Positions 42,135 through 51,162 are shown, numbered from the stretch's first letter. The stretch is DNA of 64,000 nucleotides from Pseudomonas sp. CCC3.1 (GCF_034347405.1 NZ_CP133778.1:5430501-5494500); one strand, 5' to 3'. The notes: generated by a model not told the origin, from the sequence alone. Translations and numbers: made by a program.

Positions 42135-43364
42135 ATGAGCAAGACTTCTCTCGATAAGAGCAAGATCAAGTTCCTTCTTTTAGAAGGCGTCCACCCATCG
42201 GCTGTTGAAGTACTGAAGTCTGCTGGTTACACCAGTATCGAGTACATCACTAGCTCCTTGCCTGAAGCCCAGCTGAAGGAAAAGATCGCTGATGCCCACT
42301 TTATCGGCATCCGTTCTCGTACCCAGCTGACCGAAGAAGTGTTCGACTGCGCCAAGAAACTGGTCGCTGTTGGTTGTTTCTGCATCGGCACCAACCAGGT
42401 CGATCTCAACGCTGCTCGCGAGCGCGGCATCGCTGTATTCAACGCCCCTTACTCCAACACCCGTTCGGTGGCCGAGTTAGTGCTGGCTGAAGCGATCCTG
42501 TTGCTGCGTGGCATCCCTGAGAAGAACGCTTCCTGCCACCGTGGTGGCTGGATCAAAAGCGCGGCCAATTCCTTCGAAATCCGCGGCAAGAAGCTGGGCA
42601 TCGTGGGTTACGGTTCGATCGGTACTCAGCTGTCGGTACTGGCTGAAGGTCTGGGCATGCAGGTGTTCTTCTATGACACCGTGACCAAACTGCCATTGGG
42701 CAACGCGACTCAGGTTGCCAACTTGCACGACCTGTTGGGCATGTCCGACATCGTGACGTTGCACGTACCTGAAACCGCCGCCACCCAATGGATGATCGGC
42801 GAGAAAGAAATCCGCGCCATCAAAAAGGGCGGCATTCTGATCAACGCCGCACGTGGCACCGTGGTTGAACTGGACGCCCTGGCTGACGCGATCAAGGACA
42901 AGCACCTGATCGGCGCCGCTATCGACGTATTCCCGGTTGAGCCGCGTTCCAACGACGACGTGTTCGAAAGCCCGCTGCGTGGCCTGGACAACGTGATCCT
43001 GACCCCGCACATCGGTGGTTCGACTGCTGAAGCCCAAGCCAACATCGGCCTGGAAGTAGCAGAAAAACTGGTCAAGTACAGCGACAACGGCACGTCCGTA
43101 TCGTCCGTGAACTTCCCGGAAGTGGCCCTGCCGGCTCACCCTGGCAAGCACCGTTTGCTGCACATCCACGAGAACATTCCGGGTGTGATGAGCGAGATCA
43201 ACAAGATCTTCGCTGAAAACGGGATCAACATCTCCGGTCAGTTCCTGCAAACCAACGAAAAAGTGGGTTATGTCGTGATCGACGTCGACGCCGAGTCTTC
43301 CGACCTGGCGCAGGCGAAGCTGCAAACCATCAACGGCACTATCCGTTGCCGCGTGTTGTTCTAA
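42135..43364 (+). CDS. serA: D-3-phosphoglycerate dehydrogenase SerA
   Basis: The 409-residue enzyme has a substrate- and NAD-binding core (about 1-315, with the dinucleotide motif GKKLGIVGYGSIGTQ, and catalytic Arg/Glu/His around NAARGTVVE and HIGGS) and a C-terminal ACT domain (about 335-409) for serine feedback. It commits 3-phosphoglycerate to serine synthesis and can also reduce 2-oxoglutarate to D-2-hydroxyglutarate. ATG 42135 is chosen by alignment to the standard N-terminus; the open frame continues 49 residues further upstream without a ribosome site. Confidence 0.96.
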   Translation: MSKTSLDKSKIKFLLLEGVHPSAVEVLKSAGYTSIEYITSSLPEAQLKEKIADAHFIGIRSRTQLTEEVFDCAKKLVAVGCFCIGTNQVDLNAARERGIAVFNAPYSNTRSVAELVLAEAILLLRGIPEKNASCHRGGWIKSAANSFEIRGKKLGIVGYGSIGTQLSVLAEGLGMQVFFYDTVTKLPLGNATQVANLHDLLGMSDIVTLHVPETAATQWMIGEKEIRAIKKGGILINAARGTVVELDALADAIKDKHLIGAAIDVFPVEPRSNDDVFESPLRGLDNVILTPHIGGSTAEAQANIGLEVAEKLVKYSDNGTSVSSVNFPEVALPAHPGKHRLLHIHENIPGVMSEINKIFAENGINISGQFLQTNEKVGYVVIDVDAESSDLAQAKLQTINGTIRCRVLF

Positions 43365-43377
43365 GACCCGCGTGAAT

Positions 43378-43410
43378 AAAAAAGGGAGACCCTTGGGTCT
43401 CCCTTTTTTA
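43378..43410. terminator. Two-way terminator between serA and the DUF4399 gene
   Basis: A-rich run, GGGAGACCC, two-base loop, GGGTCTCCC, T-rich run. With A and T tracts on both sides it can stop serA transcripts on the plus strand and DUF4399 transcripts on the minus strand. Confidence 0.88.
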
Positions 43411-43424
43411 TGCGCCTTGAAAAC

Positions 43425-43850
43425 TTACTTCACATTCACGGTGATTTTCTTCGACACGATCACTGGGTCAAACGCTTGGTGGCCGGTGTCACCCAGTTCT
43501 AACTGCAAGGTATGTTTGCCTGGCGTCAGGGTGAGTTCGGTTTCAGTCTGTGCCTTGCCGAAGTGCACGTGCTGAGCATCGGCCGGAATGACCTGACCCG
43601 GAGCAATCGGTTGGTCGACGTCGATCAGCAAGTGGTGGTGGCCAGAGTGCGGGGACACATCGCCAGCGGGCTTGAGGTCGATGCCTTCAATGCCGAACTT
43701 GACGGTGAAGGTTTTATCCACCGTGGCGCCATCAGATGGGGAAATAATGGACACTTTTGCGCCTTCGGGGGCTGGAGTGGCAGCAAAGGCCATGACCGAA
43801 GCGCCCATCAACACAGAAGCCAACGCAACACGAGACAGTAGGGTTTTCAT
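43425..43850 (-). CDS. Exported DUF4399 protein
   Basis: A 141-residue periplasmic protein: signal peptide (cleaved near MAFAA-TP), then a single beta-sandwich domain with PEGAKVSIISPSDGATVDKTF, SGHHHLLIDVD and LTPGKHTLQLELGDTGHQ. The HHH cluster with following acids could hold a metal ion. DUF4399 has no assigned function. It is convergent with serA and divergent from the binding-protein gene. Confidence 0.88.
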   Translation of the reverse strand: MKTLLSRVALASVLMGASVMAFAATPAPEGAKVSIISPSDGATVDKTFTVKFGIEGIDLKPAGDVSPHSGHHHLLIDVDQPIAPGQVIPADAQHVHFGKAQTETELTLTPGKHTLQLELGDTGHQAFDPVIVSKKITVNVK

Positions 43851-43989
43851 TTTTTCTCCAGTTTTTTCGCTAATTCTGTAGGGTTACGACAACTTTCAGA
43901 TGATTTGCTGTCCAACGCCGCAACAGACCAACATAAAGCAAAGCGGACGCCAAGTGCGAATCGCTTGCAACAAGATCAAAGGAGTGACC

Positions 43990-44478
43990 ATGCGTTTTTT
44001 GCCGGGCCTGATGCTTCTATTGCCATTGGCGAGTCCTATTGTTCACGCCGAACTGATTGATGACGTTAACGACCGTGGCGAGTTGCGCATCGCCGTTGAG
44101 GGCAACTTGCCGCCTTTCAGCTTCAAGCAACAAGACGGGCATTTAACCGGTTTTGACGTCGAACTGGGCGAGTTGCTGGCTCAGGAGCTTGAAGTGCATC
44201 CGTCCATCCTCGTCACGGACAGCAACGACGTATTGCCGGGGGTTGAAAGCGGCAAGTTCGACGTTGCAATCAATCACATCGCTTTGACTCCCGAACTTCA
44301 GGATCGGTTCGATTTCAGCGAACCTTATTTAGCCTCGCCCACACTGGCGATCCCTTTTCAGAAAGGCAACCCGGCGTTTCAGGGCAGCCTGGACAAAGCC
44401 TTGCAGCGCATCAAGGCGGATGGCCGTTTGGCCGCGTTGTCCGAGAAGTGGCTGGAGATGGACGCTACGGATCAATAG
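43990..44478 (+). CDS. Amino-acid-type solute-binding protein lacking most of lobe 2
   Basis: The 162-residue product has a signal peptide (cleaved near VHA-EL) and a family 3 solute-binding fold for lobe 1: RGELRIAVEGNLPPFSF, GFDVELGELLAQEL, GKFDVAINHIALTPELQDRFDFSEPY. The sequence then jumps at ASPTLAIPFQKGN to the last helix region (SLDKALQRIKADGRLAALSEKW). Intact members have roughly ninety more residues here, forming most of the second lobe. The frame is open, so this looks like an in-frame internal deletion. Ligand binding between two lobes is unlikely to work in the usual way. No permease genes are adjacent. Confidence 0.85.
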   Translation: MRFLPGLMLLLPLASPIVHAELIDDVNDRGELRIAVEGNLPPFSFKQQDGHLTGFDVELGELLAQELEVHPSILVTDSNDVLPGVESGKFDVAINHIALTPELQDRFDFSEPYLASPTLAIPFQKGNPAFQGSLDKALQRIKADGRLAALSEKWLEMDATDQ

Positions 44479-44516
44479 ACCGTTGCGGGGGCATGATTTA
44501 AGCGAACGCGGATCCT

Positions 44517-44582
44517 TGTAGGAGCGAGCTTGCCTCGCGATCTTTTGATCGTTAAAAGATCGCGAGGCAAGCTCGCTCCTAC
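44517..44582. repeat. Family A palindromic repeat
   Basis: TGTAGGAGCGAGCTTGCCTC with GAGGCAAGCTCGCTCCTAC, loop GCGATCTTTTGATCGTTAAAAGATCGC. It lies between the binding-protein gene and the cytochrome subunit of gluconate dehydrogenase, which are convergent. Confidence 0.88.
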
Positions 44583-44595
44583 GCGGTCAAGTGCT

Positions 44596-45855
44596 TTACT
44601 CGCGTAATCCCTTCACGTCCGCAGGCTTCACGTCAGAGCCTTTATTGCCCCAGCTGGTGCGGATGAAATTGACCACATCGGCCACTTCCTGATCCGACAG
44701 CCGCCAGTCAAAGCCCGGCATGGTAAAGGTCGATGGCGCGGTATGCGTCGCAGGCAATGTCCCACCTTTAAGCACGATATGAATCAGCGACGTCGGGTCA
44801 TCTGACTGCAACACCGGGTTGCCCGCCAACGCCGGGAATACGCGGGTGTAGCCGTGACCATCGGTGCGATGGCAGGCCGCGCAGTTGTCGATGTACACCG
44901 CCGCGCCACGCTTGCTGTCGTCACCGTTCCATAGGGCGTCGGCGACCGTCGGGTCGTATTGATGCGGTGTGTCGCTTGAGTCGACCGCAGGCAAGGTCTT
45001 CAAGTAGCGAGCGATAGCTGTCAGGTCAGCGTCGGACATGTATTGCATGCTATGCACGATCACATCACTCATGCCGCCGAACACGGCGCTGCGATCACTG
45101 CGGCCGGTCTTGAGAAACTGCACCAGCTGCTCTTCGCTCCAGCTGCCAAGACCGTCCTTGTGGTCGCCGCGCAGGTTCTTGGCGATCCAGCCTTCCAGCG
45201 GTGCGCTGCCCGACAGGAATGTGCTGCCGTCAGCCGCGCTCAGCGCTTTTTCCTGCATGGTCAGCGCCCGTGGCGTGTGGCAGGCGCCGCAATGCCCAAG
45301 GCCTTCCACCAGGTACGCACCACGACTCACCACCGGATTTTGCCCCAGCACAGGCGTGAAGTCGGCCACCGCCGGGGCAAAGGTCCAGCGCCACATCGCC
45401 AACGGCCAGCGCATGCTCAACGGCCACGGAATATCGACCGCTTTATTCGCTTGGGCGACCGGCTTTACGCCCTGCATGAAGTAGGCATACAGCGCCTGCA
45501 TATCGGCCTGGTTGACCCGTGCGTAAGACGGATACGGCATGGCCGGGTACAGCGTGCTGCCGTTTTTGGCGACGCCATGGCGCACGGCCTTGTCGAAATC
45601 GTCAAAGCTGTAGGCACCGATCCCGGTTGGGTCCGGCGTGATATTGGTCGAGTAAATCATGCCGATCGGGGTTTCCATCGGCAGACCACCGGCAAACGGC
45701 TTGCCGCCCTTGGCCGTGTGACACGCCACACAGTCCCCGGCACGCGCCAGGTATTCGCCTTGTTTGATCAGCGCGGGCTGATCGACGTCGGCGGCCATCA
45801 CCGAAAAACTGCCCAGCAAGGCCAGGGTCGCGATAACTACTGCTTTCATGGTCAT
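44596..45855 (-). CDS. Gluconate dehydrogenase, trihaem cytochrome c subunit
   Basis: The 419-residue periplasmic protein has a signal peptide (MTMKAVVIATLALLGSFSVMA) and three haem sites: CVACH near residue 43, CGACH near 190 and CAACH near 325. The subunit accepts electrons from the flavoprotein and passes them to ubiquinone in the membrane. It is last in the operon. The same three-subunit arrangement serves gluconate, 2-ketogluconate or sorbitol dehydrogenases; gluconate is most likely in Pseudomonas but not proven. Confidence 0.9.
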   Translation of the reverse strand: MTMKAVVIATLALLGSFSVMAADVDQPALIKQGEYLARAGDCVACHTAKGGKPFAGGLPMETPIGMIYSTNITPDPTGIGAYSFDDFDKAVRHGVAKNGSTLYPAMPYPSYARVNQADMQALYAYFMQGVKPVAQANKAVDIPWPLSMRWPLAMWRWTFAPAVADFTPVLGQNPVVSRGAYLVEGLGHCGACHTPRALTMQEKALSAADGSTFLSGSAPLEGWIAKNLRGDHKDGLGSWSEEQLVQFLKTGRSDRSAVFGGMSDVIVHSMQYMSDADLTAIARYLKTLPAVDSSDTPHQYDPTVADALWNGDDSKRGAAVYIDNCAACHRTDGHGYTRVFPALAGNPVLQSDDPTSLIHIVLKGGTLPATHTAPSTFTMPGFDWRLSDQEVADVVNFIRTSWGNKGSDVKPADVKGLRE

Positions 45856-45861
45856 CGCTCC

Positions 45862-47652
45862 TTATGCCTGAACCAGCGGGCCGGGGTTTTTCAGGTACTG
45901 CTCGCGGATCGCTCTGGCCGACCAGTAGGTCAACGCCGCCACAAGACCGGTCGGGTTGTAACCCAAGCCCTGCGGAAAGGCTGAAGCGCCCGGCACAAAC
46001 ACGTTGTGCACGTCCCACGATTGCAGGTAACGGTTCAGCGCACTGGTTTTCGGGTCGGTGCCCATGATCGCGCCGCCATTGAGGTGAGTGGTCTGGTAGG
46101 ACGCGGTGTTGAAATGCTCGCCGACTTTTTTACCCAGCAGGGCAATGGCTTTGGGGTTCATCGCTTCGGCGATCTTGCCCATTTTTTCCATCATGAAACG
46201 GTTCATCTTGATGTCGTTTTCTTGCCAGTCGAAGGTCATGCGCAATAGTGGCTGGCCGTAGGCATCGCGATACACCGGGTCGAGATCCAGGTAGTTGCCC
46301 CGGTAGGATTGATGCGCGCCGTGGGCGTCCATCGACACTTGGTGGGTGTAGTAATCGGCCGTGGCTTTTTTCCAGGCGCTGCCCCATGCCGGAGTGCCGG
46401 GCGGGTTGGACGTGCCGGCAATCGGGCGGCTGCCCGCCTGGTTGACCCACATCGGCGAACCACCCACAAAGCCATGCGGCCCGTGGTCAAAGTTGTCGGC
46501 GTTGAAATCATCAATCGCCACGCCATTTCCGCCCGCGCCGATAAAGTTGTTGGTGTGCACCTCTTTATCGAAGTAGGCCTTGATGGTGCCCATGTTCTGG
46601 TAGGCGAAGTTTTTGCCGACCACGCCTTCACCGGTTTTCGGGTCGTACGGCTTGCCGATGCCCGAAAGCAGCATCAAACGTACGTTGTGAAACTGGAACG
46701 CACCCAAAATCACCAAGTCGGCCGGTTGTTCGATTTCACGGCCCAGCGCGTCGATGTATGTCACGCCGGTGGCTTTGCTTTTGGTGCTGTCCAGATTGAC
46801 CCGGATCACATGGGCGTCAGGGCGCAGCTCAAAGTTCGGCAACGGTTTGAGTGCTGGCAAGATGTTCACGTTGGGCGAGGCTTTGGAATACATGTAGCAG
46901 ACATAACCGCTGCAAAAGCCGCAGAAGTTGCACGGCCCCATTTGCGCGCCATACGGGTTGGTGTACGGCCCCGACGTGTTGGCGGACGGCAGGTTGTAGG
47001 GCTTGTAACCCACCTCATTGGCCGCCTTCTGAAACAACTGTGCAGACACGGTGTTCTTCTGCGACTCCAGCGGGAAGTGGTTGGAGCGATCTGGCGCGTA
47101 CGGGTTGCCGCCACGGCCTTCGCCGACCAATTGACCGTTGACGGTCCAGGCCTGACCCGAGGTGCCGAAGACTTTTTCAGCGTAATCAAAGAACGGCTCC
47201 AGCTCTTCATAGCTCACGCCGAAGTCCTGGATGGTCATGTCCTTGGGGATAAAGTTTTTGCCGTAACGCTCTTCGTAATGGCTGCGAATGCGCAGCTCAA
47301 TCGGATCAACCCGAAAATGCACGCCCGACCAGTGCAACCCTGCGCCGCCCACCCCGTTGCCAGGCAAGAAGGCGCCCAGTTGGCGATTCGGCAAGGCCAC
47401 GTCATTGACGCTGTGGCGAATGGTCACGGTTTCTTTCGATACATCCTGAAAGAGCTTTTTACGCACGCTGTAGGTGAGTTCGTCGATCACCTGTGGATAG
47501 TTGCCGTCCGGGTAGGTGTCCTGCATCGGGCCACGTTCAAGGGCCACAACATTCAGACCGGCTTCGGTCAGCTCTTTGGCCATGATCGCGCCGGTCCAGC
47601 CGAAACCAACGATCACTGCATCTACTTTTTTCATAACGGTCGACATGCTCAA
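45862..47652 (-). CDS. Gluconate dehydrogenase, GMC-family flavoprotein subunit
   Basis: A 596-residue GMC oxidoreductase with the FAD-binding N-terminus (DAVIVGFGWTGAIMAKELTEAGL), a cysteine-rich stretch NFCGFCSGYVCYM (about 240-252) that may hold an iron-sulfur cluster, and the C-terminal active-site region HLNGGAIMGTD...NVFVPGASAFP, with the catalytic His. It has no signal peptide of its own and is probably exported with the Tat-dependent small subunit. It lies 6 bases before the cytochrome subunit and overlaps the small subunit by four. Confidence 0.92.
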   Translation of the reverse strand: MSMSTVMKKVDAVIVGFGWTGAIMAKELTEAGLNVVALERGPMQDTYPDGNYPQVIDELTYSVRKKLFQDVSKETVTIRHSVNDVALPNRQLGAFLPGNGVGGAGLHWSGVHFRVDPIELRIRSHYEERYGKNFIPKDMTIQDFGVSYEELEPFFDYAEKVFGTSGQAWTVNGQLVGEGRGGNPYAPDRSNHFPLESQKNTVSAQLFQKAANEVGYKPYNLPSANTSGPYTNPYGAQMGPCNFCGFCSGYVCYMYSKASPNVNILPALKPLPNFELRPDAHVIRVNLDSTKSKATGVTYIDALGREIEQPADLVILGAFQFHNVRLMLLSGIGKPYDPKTGEGVVGKNFAYQNMGTIKAYFDKEVHTNNFIGAGGNGVAIDDFNADNFDHGPHGFVGGSPMWVNQAGSRPIAGTSNPPGTPAWGSAWKKATADYYTHQVSMDAHGAHQSYRGNYLDLDPVYRDAYGQPLLRMTFDWQENDIKMNRFMMEKMGKIAEAMNPKAIALLGKKVGEHFNTASYQTTHLNGGAIMGTDPKTSALNRYLQSWDVHNVFVPGASAFPQGLGYNPTGLVAALTYWSARAIREQYLKNPGPLVQA

Positions 47653-48395
47653 GCCCTCTCGCCGCGGATGGAAACTGCCGGGAAGGGGTATTGCTCGTTG
47701 CGTTCAACCCAGTCCATGAAGTCGGCGCGGGCGCCGGGAAAGCCGATCATGGTCCAGCCGACCATGCCTTTGTTGCCGCCGTGGATCGGGTCGCAAAAGA
47801 ACCCTTCCTTGGTGTTTTGCAGCAAGAAACTGAAAAACATCTTGGGCGGGACGTTCTCGAATTGCGGGGTCCCGGCTTCCAGTTGTTTAAGCACTTCGTC
47901 TCGGGTAGCGCTGTCTAGCCCAGCAAATGTTGAGTTATAGGCCTTTTTGCACAGTGCCTCCGTGGCGGCAATACCCAGGCGGTAGATCTGTTTGGGCACC
48001 AGTTTGCTCTGCCAGCCCATCTCGGGCGCCGCATCGGCATTGAACGGGCCTTGCATGAACCAGAGTGCGCCGCTGGCGTATGGCGTGTGCATTTGACGGT
48101 CGATGTATTCCGGGACGCCCGCTTCCAGGGCGCCAGGGCCTTGTTCGTCGGCGGGGATCAAGCGCGCCACGGCGGCGTTCAGGAATGCCCACTCTTCAGC
48201 GGTGAAATACGTCGGCTCATAGGGTGCGGCAGGGGAAGACGTGCGCCCCGCAGGTTCAGTCGCAGCTGGGGCGGCCGCAGCCGGTGTGGCCATTAGTACA
48301 GAACCGCCGAGGCCGGTGCTGGCCACGGTAACCACCGGAATCAGGGTCAGGGTTTTGCGCAAAAACTCACGCCGCGGGTTGTCTTGTTCAGACAT
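47649..48395 (-). CDS. Gluconate dehydrogenase, small (gamma) subunit with Tat signal
   Basis: The 248-residue protein carries a twin-arginine signal (RREFLRKTLTLIP, residues 8-20), followed by an alanine-rich cleavage region and a gluconate 2-dehydrogenase subunit 3 domain (about 60-245, FTAEEWAFLNAAVARLIPADEQGPGALEAG). The Tat signal can carry the folded flavoprotein across the membrane as a complex. It is first in the three-gene operon. Confidence 0.92.
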   Translation of the reverse strand: MSEQDNPRREFLRKTLTLIPVVTVASTGLGGSVLMATPAAAAPAATEPAGRTSSPAAPYEPTYFTAEEWAFLNAAVARLIPADEQGPGALEAGVPEYIDRQMHTPYASGALWFMQGPFNADAAPEMGWQSKLVPKQIYRLGIAATEALCKKAYNSTFAGLDSATRDEVLKQLEAGTPQFENVPPKMFFSFLLQNTKEGFFCDPIHGGNKGMVGWTMIGFPGARADFMDWVERNEQYPFPAVSIRGERA

Positions 48396-48692
48396 GGGAG
48401 GGGCACCTCTTCAGACATTCACGGGTAGCAGTTGCTCAATGGCAACTTTCGTTTTGGCAGCGACAAGCGTCGCAGATGACCTAAAAAAACAGGGTGCAGC
48501 AATCAATGGTTACAAATACTAGCAGGTCAGACGCTGAGCTGAACCGATTCATGCGTAATTTTGTCGCACGTGAACACGCTGTTCGGGTTGACGCATCACG
48601 AATTTTTGACAATTGGCTCACACAGTTTTGATCCGTCTTAACTCAACCTAACGTCACATCCTGAAACTCTCTGTCCTAGTGGTCGAACTGAC

Positions 48693-49331
48693 ATGCCGAA
48701 AGCCCGGTTTTTTCCTGCTCTGTGCCTGACATTACTAGCGGCTCTCGCGCTGCCACAGGTTCAGGCCGATGACCTCTCCGTGGCGCGCCCGGCGCAATGG
48801 GCCCAGCCTGTTGATGCACAGTACAACCTGTATCAAATGTCACCCACGCTGTATCGCAGCGCCTTGCCCGACAGCGAAGCCCAGCCTTTGCTGGAAAAAC
48901 TTCACATCGGCACCGTGATCAACTTTTTGCCGGAAGCCGATAGCACCTGGTTGAAAACCCCGGGTGTCACGCAAATTCAATTGCCGTACCGCACCAACCA
49001 TGTGGATGACGCAGACGTACTGGCCGCCTTGCGCGCCATTCAGACCGCACAAGCCCAAGGCCCGGTGCTGATGCACTGCAAGCACGGTTCGGATCGCACA
49101 GGCTTGATGTCTGCGATGTACCGCGTGGTGGTAGAGGACTGGAGCAAAGAAGACGCCCTCAAGGAAATGACTCAGGGCGGTTTCGGCCAGAGCACTCACT
49201 TCGTGGATGGCGCCAACTACATGAAAAAAGCGGACATCCCTGCACTGCGCGCAGCCCTGAGCAGCGGCGCTTGCAGCACCAGCCCGTTTGCTTCTTGTGT
49301 GGTGAAAAACTGGTTCTCGGGCAAGGCCTGA
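48693..49331 (+). CDS. Periplasmic dual-specificity phosphatase, TpbA-like
   Basis: A 212-residue protein with a signal peptide (cleaved near VQA-DD) and the phosphatase P-loop HCKHGSDRTG (nucleophile C129). The general acid Asp is expected near the PYRTNHVDDADV segment. In size, export signal and motif it matches P. aeruginosa TpbA, which dephosphorylates the diguanylate cyclase TpbB and lowers cyclic-di-GMP. No TpbB-like partner is adjacent. It stands alone, 297 bases after the divergent gluconate dehydrogenase operon. It is convergent with the aminopeptidase-like gene. Confidence 0.87.
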   Translation: MPKARFFPALCLTLLAALALPQVQADDLSVARPAQWAQPVDAQYNLYQMSPTLYRSALPDSEAQPLLEKLHIGTVINFLPEADSTWLKTPGVTQIQLPYRTNHVDDADVLAALRAIQTAQAQGPVLMHCKHGSDRTGLMSAMYRVVVEDWSKEDALKEMTQGGFGQSTHFVDGANYMKKADIPALRAALSSGACSTSPFASCVVKNWFSGKA

Positions 49332-49367
49332 CATTTCGCAGCGCTCGCGCGCTCAAGCCTTCAAACG

Positions 49368-50411
49368 TCAATCGGCCCACTGTCGCAAAGCCGCTTTACG
49401 TTGTAGCGGCGCGAGTTTGCCCAATTGCTCTACGTGGGTATAAAACACCGCCCAATCGTCGTTTGAGTGTTTAAACAACGCCGCAAAGGCGGGCACCCAC
49501 TGGTCATACAAACCGAAGGGCAGCAGCTTGGCGTTGTTCATCGGCGAATTTACCCACGCGTCATAGCGATTGTTTCCGGCCCATTGCTGGTCGCGAAGCT
49601 CACGGTATTCGCGGCGCATTCGATCAAACTCTGCCGCTTTGCGCTGACGCATTTGCGTCGCCGTCAAAGGCTGCGCGTAGAGCTGTTGCAGGCGCTGGCG
49701 GGTGCTCAGCACCAAAGCAATAAACTGATCGCGTTGCGCCAGGCCATCGACACTGGCAGGCGGCAAGCCTTGGTAAGCGCGCCATTGGCGGGTGCCTTCC
49801 TGCTCCACAAAGCTGGCGAATGACTCATTGAACTCGGTGTCGTCCTTCACGTAGAAGCGCTGATGCGCCAGTTCATGAAAAATCAGCGTGGCCAGCCGCT
49901 CATCTCCCCAATGCAGCATGCTGTTAAGAATCGGGTCGTCAAACCAGCCCAAGGTGGAATAGGCCTCAACCCCGCTGACAAAGACATCCATGCCCTGCTG
50001 GCGCTTGAGGGCCGCATCGCCGCGGGCGCCGCCCTGTGCGTAATAACCTCGGTAGGCCACGCACCCGGCAACCGGGAAGCAATACGTGACCGGGTTGAGC
50101 GAAAACTCAGGCGTGGCAAACACATTCCACACCACGAAAGGCCGTTTAAGGTCGGCATACCGGCGATAGCTTTGGTTGTCGGGCAACAGCAACTGCTGGC
50201 TGGCAAAGGTGCGGGCGGCCTGAGACTTGGCCAGATGTTCGCGCAGGACGGGATCGCGTTGCGGGTCGGCGACCACCTTGGCCACGGGTTCGCGGGCCTG
50301 TAGCAGCTGCAACTGGCCTGTGACCAGTTGCGAGTAATAGCGCGCGCTTGAGCAGCCATTGAGCAGCGCCAACGTAACGAGGGTGAGCAGGCAACGGGTG
50401 ATCAGCGGCAT
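49368..50411 (-). CDS. Putative zinc aminopeptidase lipoprotein
   Basis: The 347-residue product opens with a lipoprotein signal (LTLVTLALLNGC, Cys near residue 20). A gluzincin-like motif HELAHQ (near residue 188), followed by NESFASFVEQEG (with the distal Glu), indicates a metal-dependent peptidase. The family is the predicted aminopeptidase group of COG4324. No activity has been established that I know of. Its stop lies 36 bases past the TpbA-like stop in convergent orientation. Confidence 0.85.
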   Translation of the reverse strand: MPLITRCLLTLVTLALLNGCSSARYYSQLVTGQLQLLQAREPVAKVVADPQRDPVLREHLAKSQAARTFASQQLLLPDNQSYRRYADLKRPFVVWNVFATPEFSLNPVTYCFPVAGCVAYRGYYAQGGARGDAALKRQQGMDVFVSGVEAYSTLGWFDDPILNSMLHWGDERLATLIFHELAHQRFYVKDDTEFNESFASFVEQEGTRQWRAYQGLPPASVDGLAQRDQFIALVLSTRQRLQQLYAQPLTATQMRQRKAAEFDRMRREYRELRDQQWAGNNRYDAWVNSPMNNAKLLPFGLYDQWVPAFAALFKHSNDDWAVFYTHVEQLGKLAPLQRKAALRQWAD

Positions 50412-50457
50412 AGTGCGGTCCAGTGGGAGATTCTAGGGTGTGCAGCAAGCTGATTTC

Positions 50458-50604
50458 GTAGCAGTTGCCGAGCCTGCGAGGCTACGTCCGGCTGCGCAGC
50501 AGTCGTAGAATCAAGCGCAGCGGTATGTCAGTTAAACCCTGCGCTTAGGGTTTTACGATCGCTTCGCAATCGGACGTAGCCTCGCAGGTTCGGCAACTGC
50601 TACG
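50458..50604. repeat. Family D long inverted repeat, copy 2
   Basis: About 147 bases. Outer arms are CGTAGCAGTTGCCGAGCCTG and CAGGTTCGGCAACTGCTACG; inner inverted sequences are GAGGCTACGTCCG and CGGACGTAGCCTC. The interior (GGCTGCGCAGCAGTCGTAGA ... ACGATCGCTTCGCAAT) is almost identical to the copy at 57368. Confidence 0.88.
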
Positions 50605-50622
50605 CGTTCGCGCGCCATAGAT

Positions 50623-50696
50623 CTGTGAGAGCAGCCGAAGGCTGCGATCTTACAACCCTCAGATCAAAACATCGCAGCCTTCGGCAGCGCCCACAG
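50623..50696. repeat. Short inverted repeat of the family C GAAGG subtype
   Basis: AGCCGAAGGCTGCGAT and ATCGCAGCCTTCGGCAGCG flank a 26-base loop; the ends are CTGTGAGAGC and GCGCCCACAG. It follows the family D copy by 18 bases, so the 330-base gap before the lipoprotein gene is mostly repeat. Confidence 0.78.
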
Positions 50697-50742
50697 GCGG
50701 TGTGGCGCTATGCTTACGCTTCATCCCTGTGTGGAAGTCACC

Positions 50743-51159
50743 ATGCGCACGTCTTTGCTGTTACTGATGGCCTGTCTGTTGAGCGCTTGCGCCAGCACGC
50801 CATTGCCGCCACACGATCCAAATATGGCGTGGGTCGATCTCGACACGCAAACCGGCAAGCTGGTCATGGCCGAGCGCCTGGATAATCAGCGCTTGAACGA
50901 CGGCCGCTATTTTCAGGTAACGCCGGGCAGTCACGAGTTGATGGTGCGCTTTGATTACGAGGTGTTTATCGGCGGGATGGGGATGTTCAGCGAGCCGCAA
51001 GAACGGCTGTGCTACTTATCGGTCAATTACGCAGACTTTGAGCCCGGCCAACGCTACCGGTTGCAGGCTCGCTCGCTGGGCTTTAACGCCTACGCCCGGC
51101 TGTATAACGCCGAAGGCAAGGTGCTGGCCGAGGAGCGACTGGTTAACTGCCTGCCTTGA
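50743..51159 (+). CDS. Small lipoprotein of unknown function
   Basis: A 138-residue protein with a lipoprotein signal (MRTSLLLLMACLLSAC, Cys 16). The mature part is a compact beta-rich domain containing WVDLDTQTGKLVMAERLD, VTPGSHELMVRFDYEV and a C-terminal region with GQRYRLQARSLGF, closing with a Cys in ERLVNCLP. The pattern resembles lipoproteins that carry a PEGA-like or DUF2846-like fold, but I do not assign a family. ATG 50743 is chosen for the signal peptide; the upstream opening at 50710 lacks one. It is convergent with the DUF1161 gene, with three bases between their ends. Confidence 0.75.
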   Translation: MRTSLLLLMACLLSACASTPLPPHDPNMAWVDLDTQTGKLVMAERLDNQRLNDGRYFQVTPGSHELMVRFDYEVFIGGMGMFSEPQERLCYLSVNYADFEPGQRYRLQARSLGFNAYARLYNAEGKVLAEERLVNCLP

Positions 51160-51162
51160 AAC

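Noticed and set aside
43900..43989. Longer N-terminus for the solute-binding protein
   Set aside because: The additional residues precede a proper signal peptide at 43990 and include no export feature.
46309..47940. 543-residue plus-strand frame opposite the gluconate dehydrogenase flavoprotein
   Set aside because: The opposite strand encodes a complete GMC oxidoreductase with motifs; the plus frame has none.
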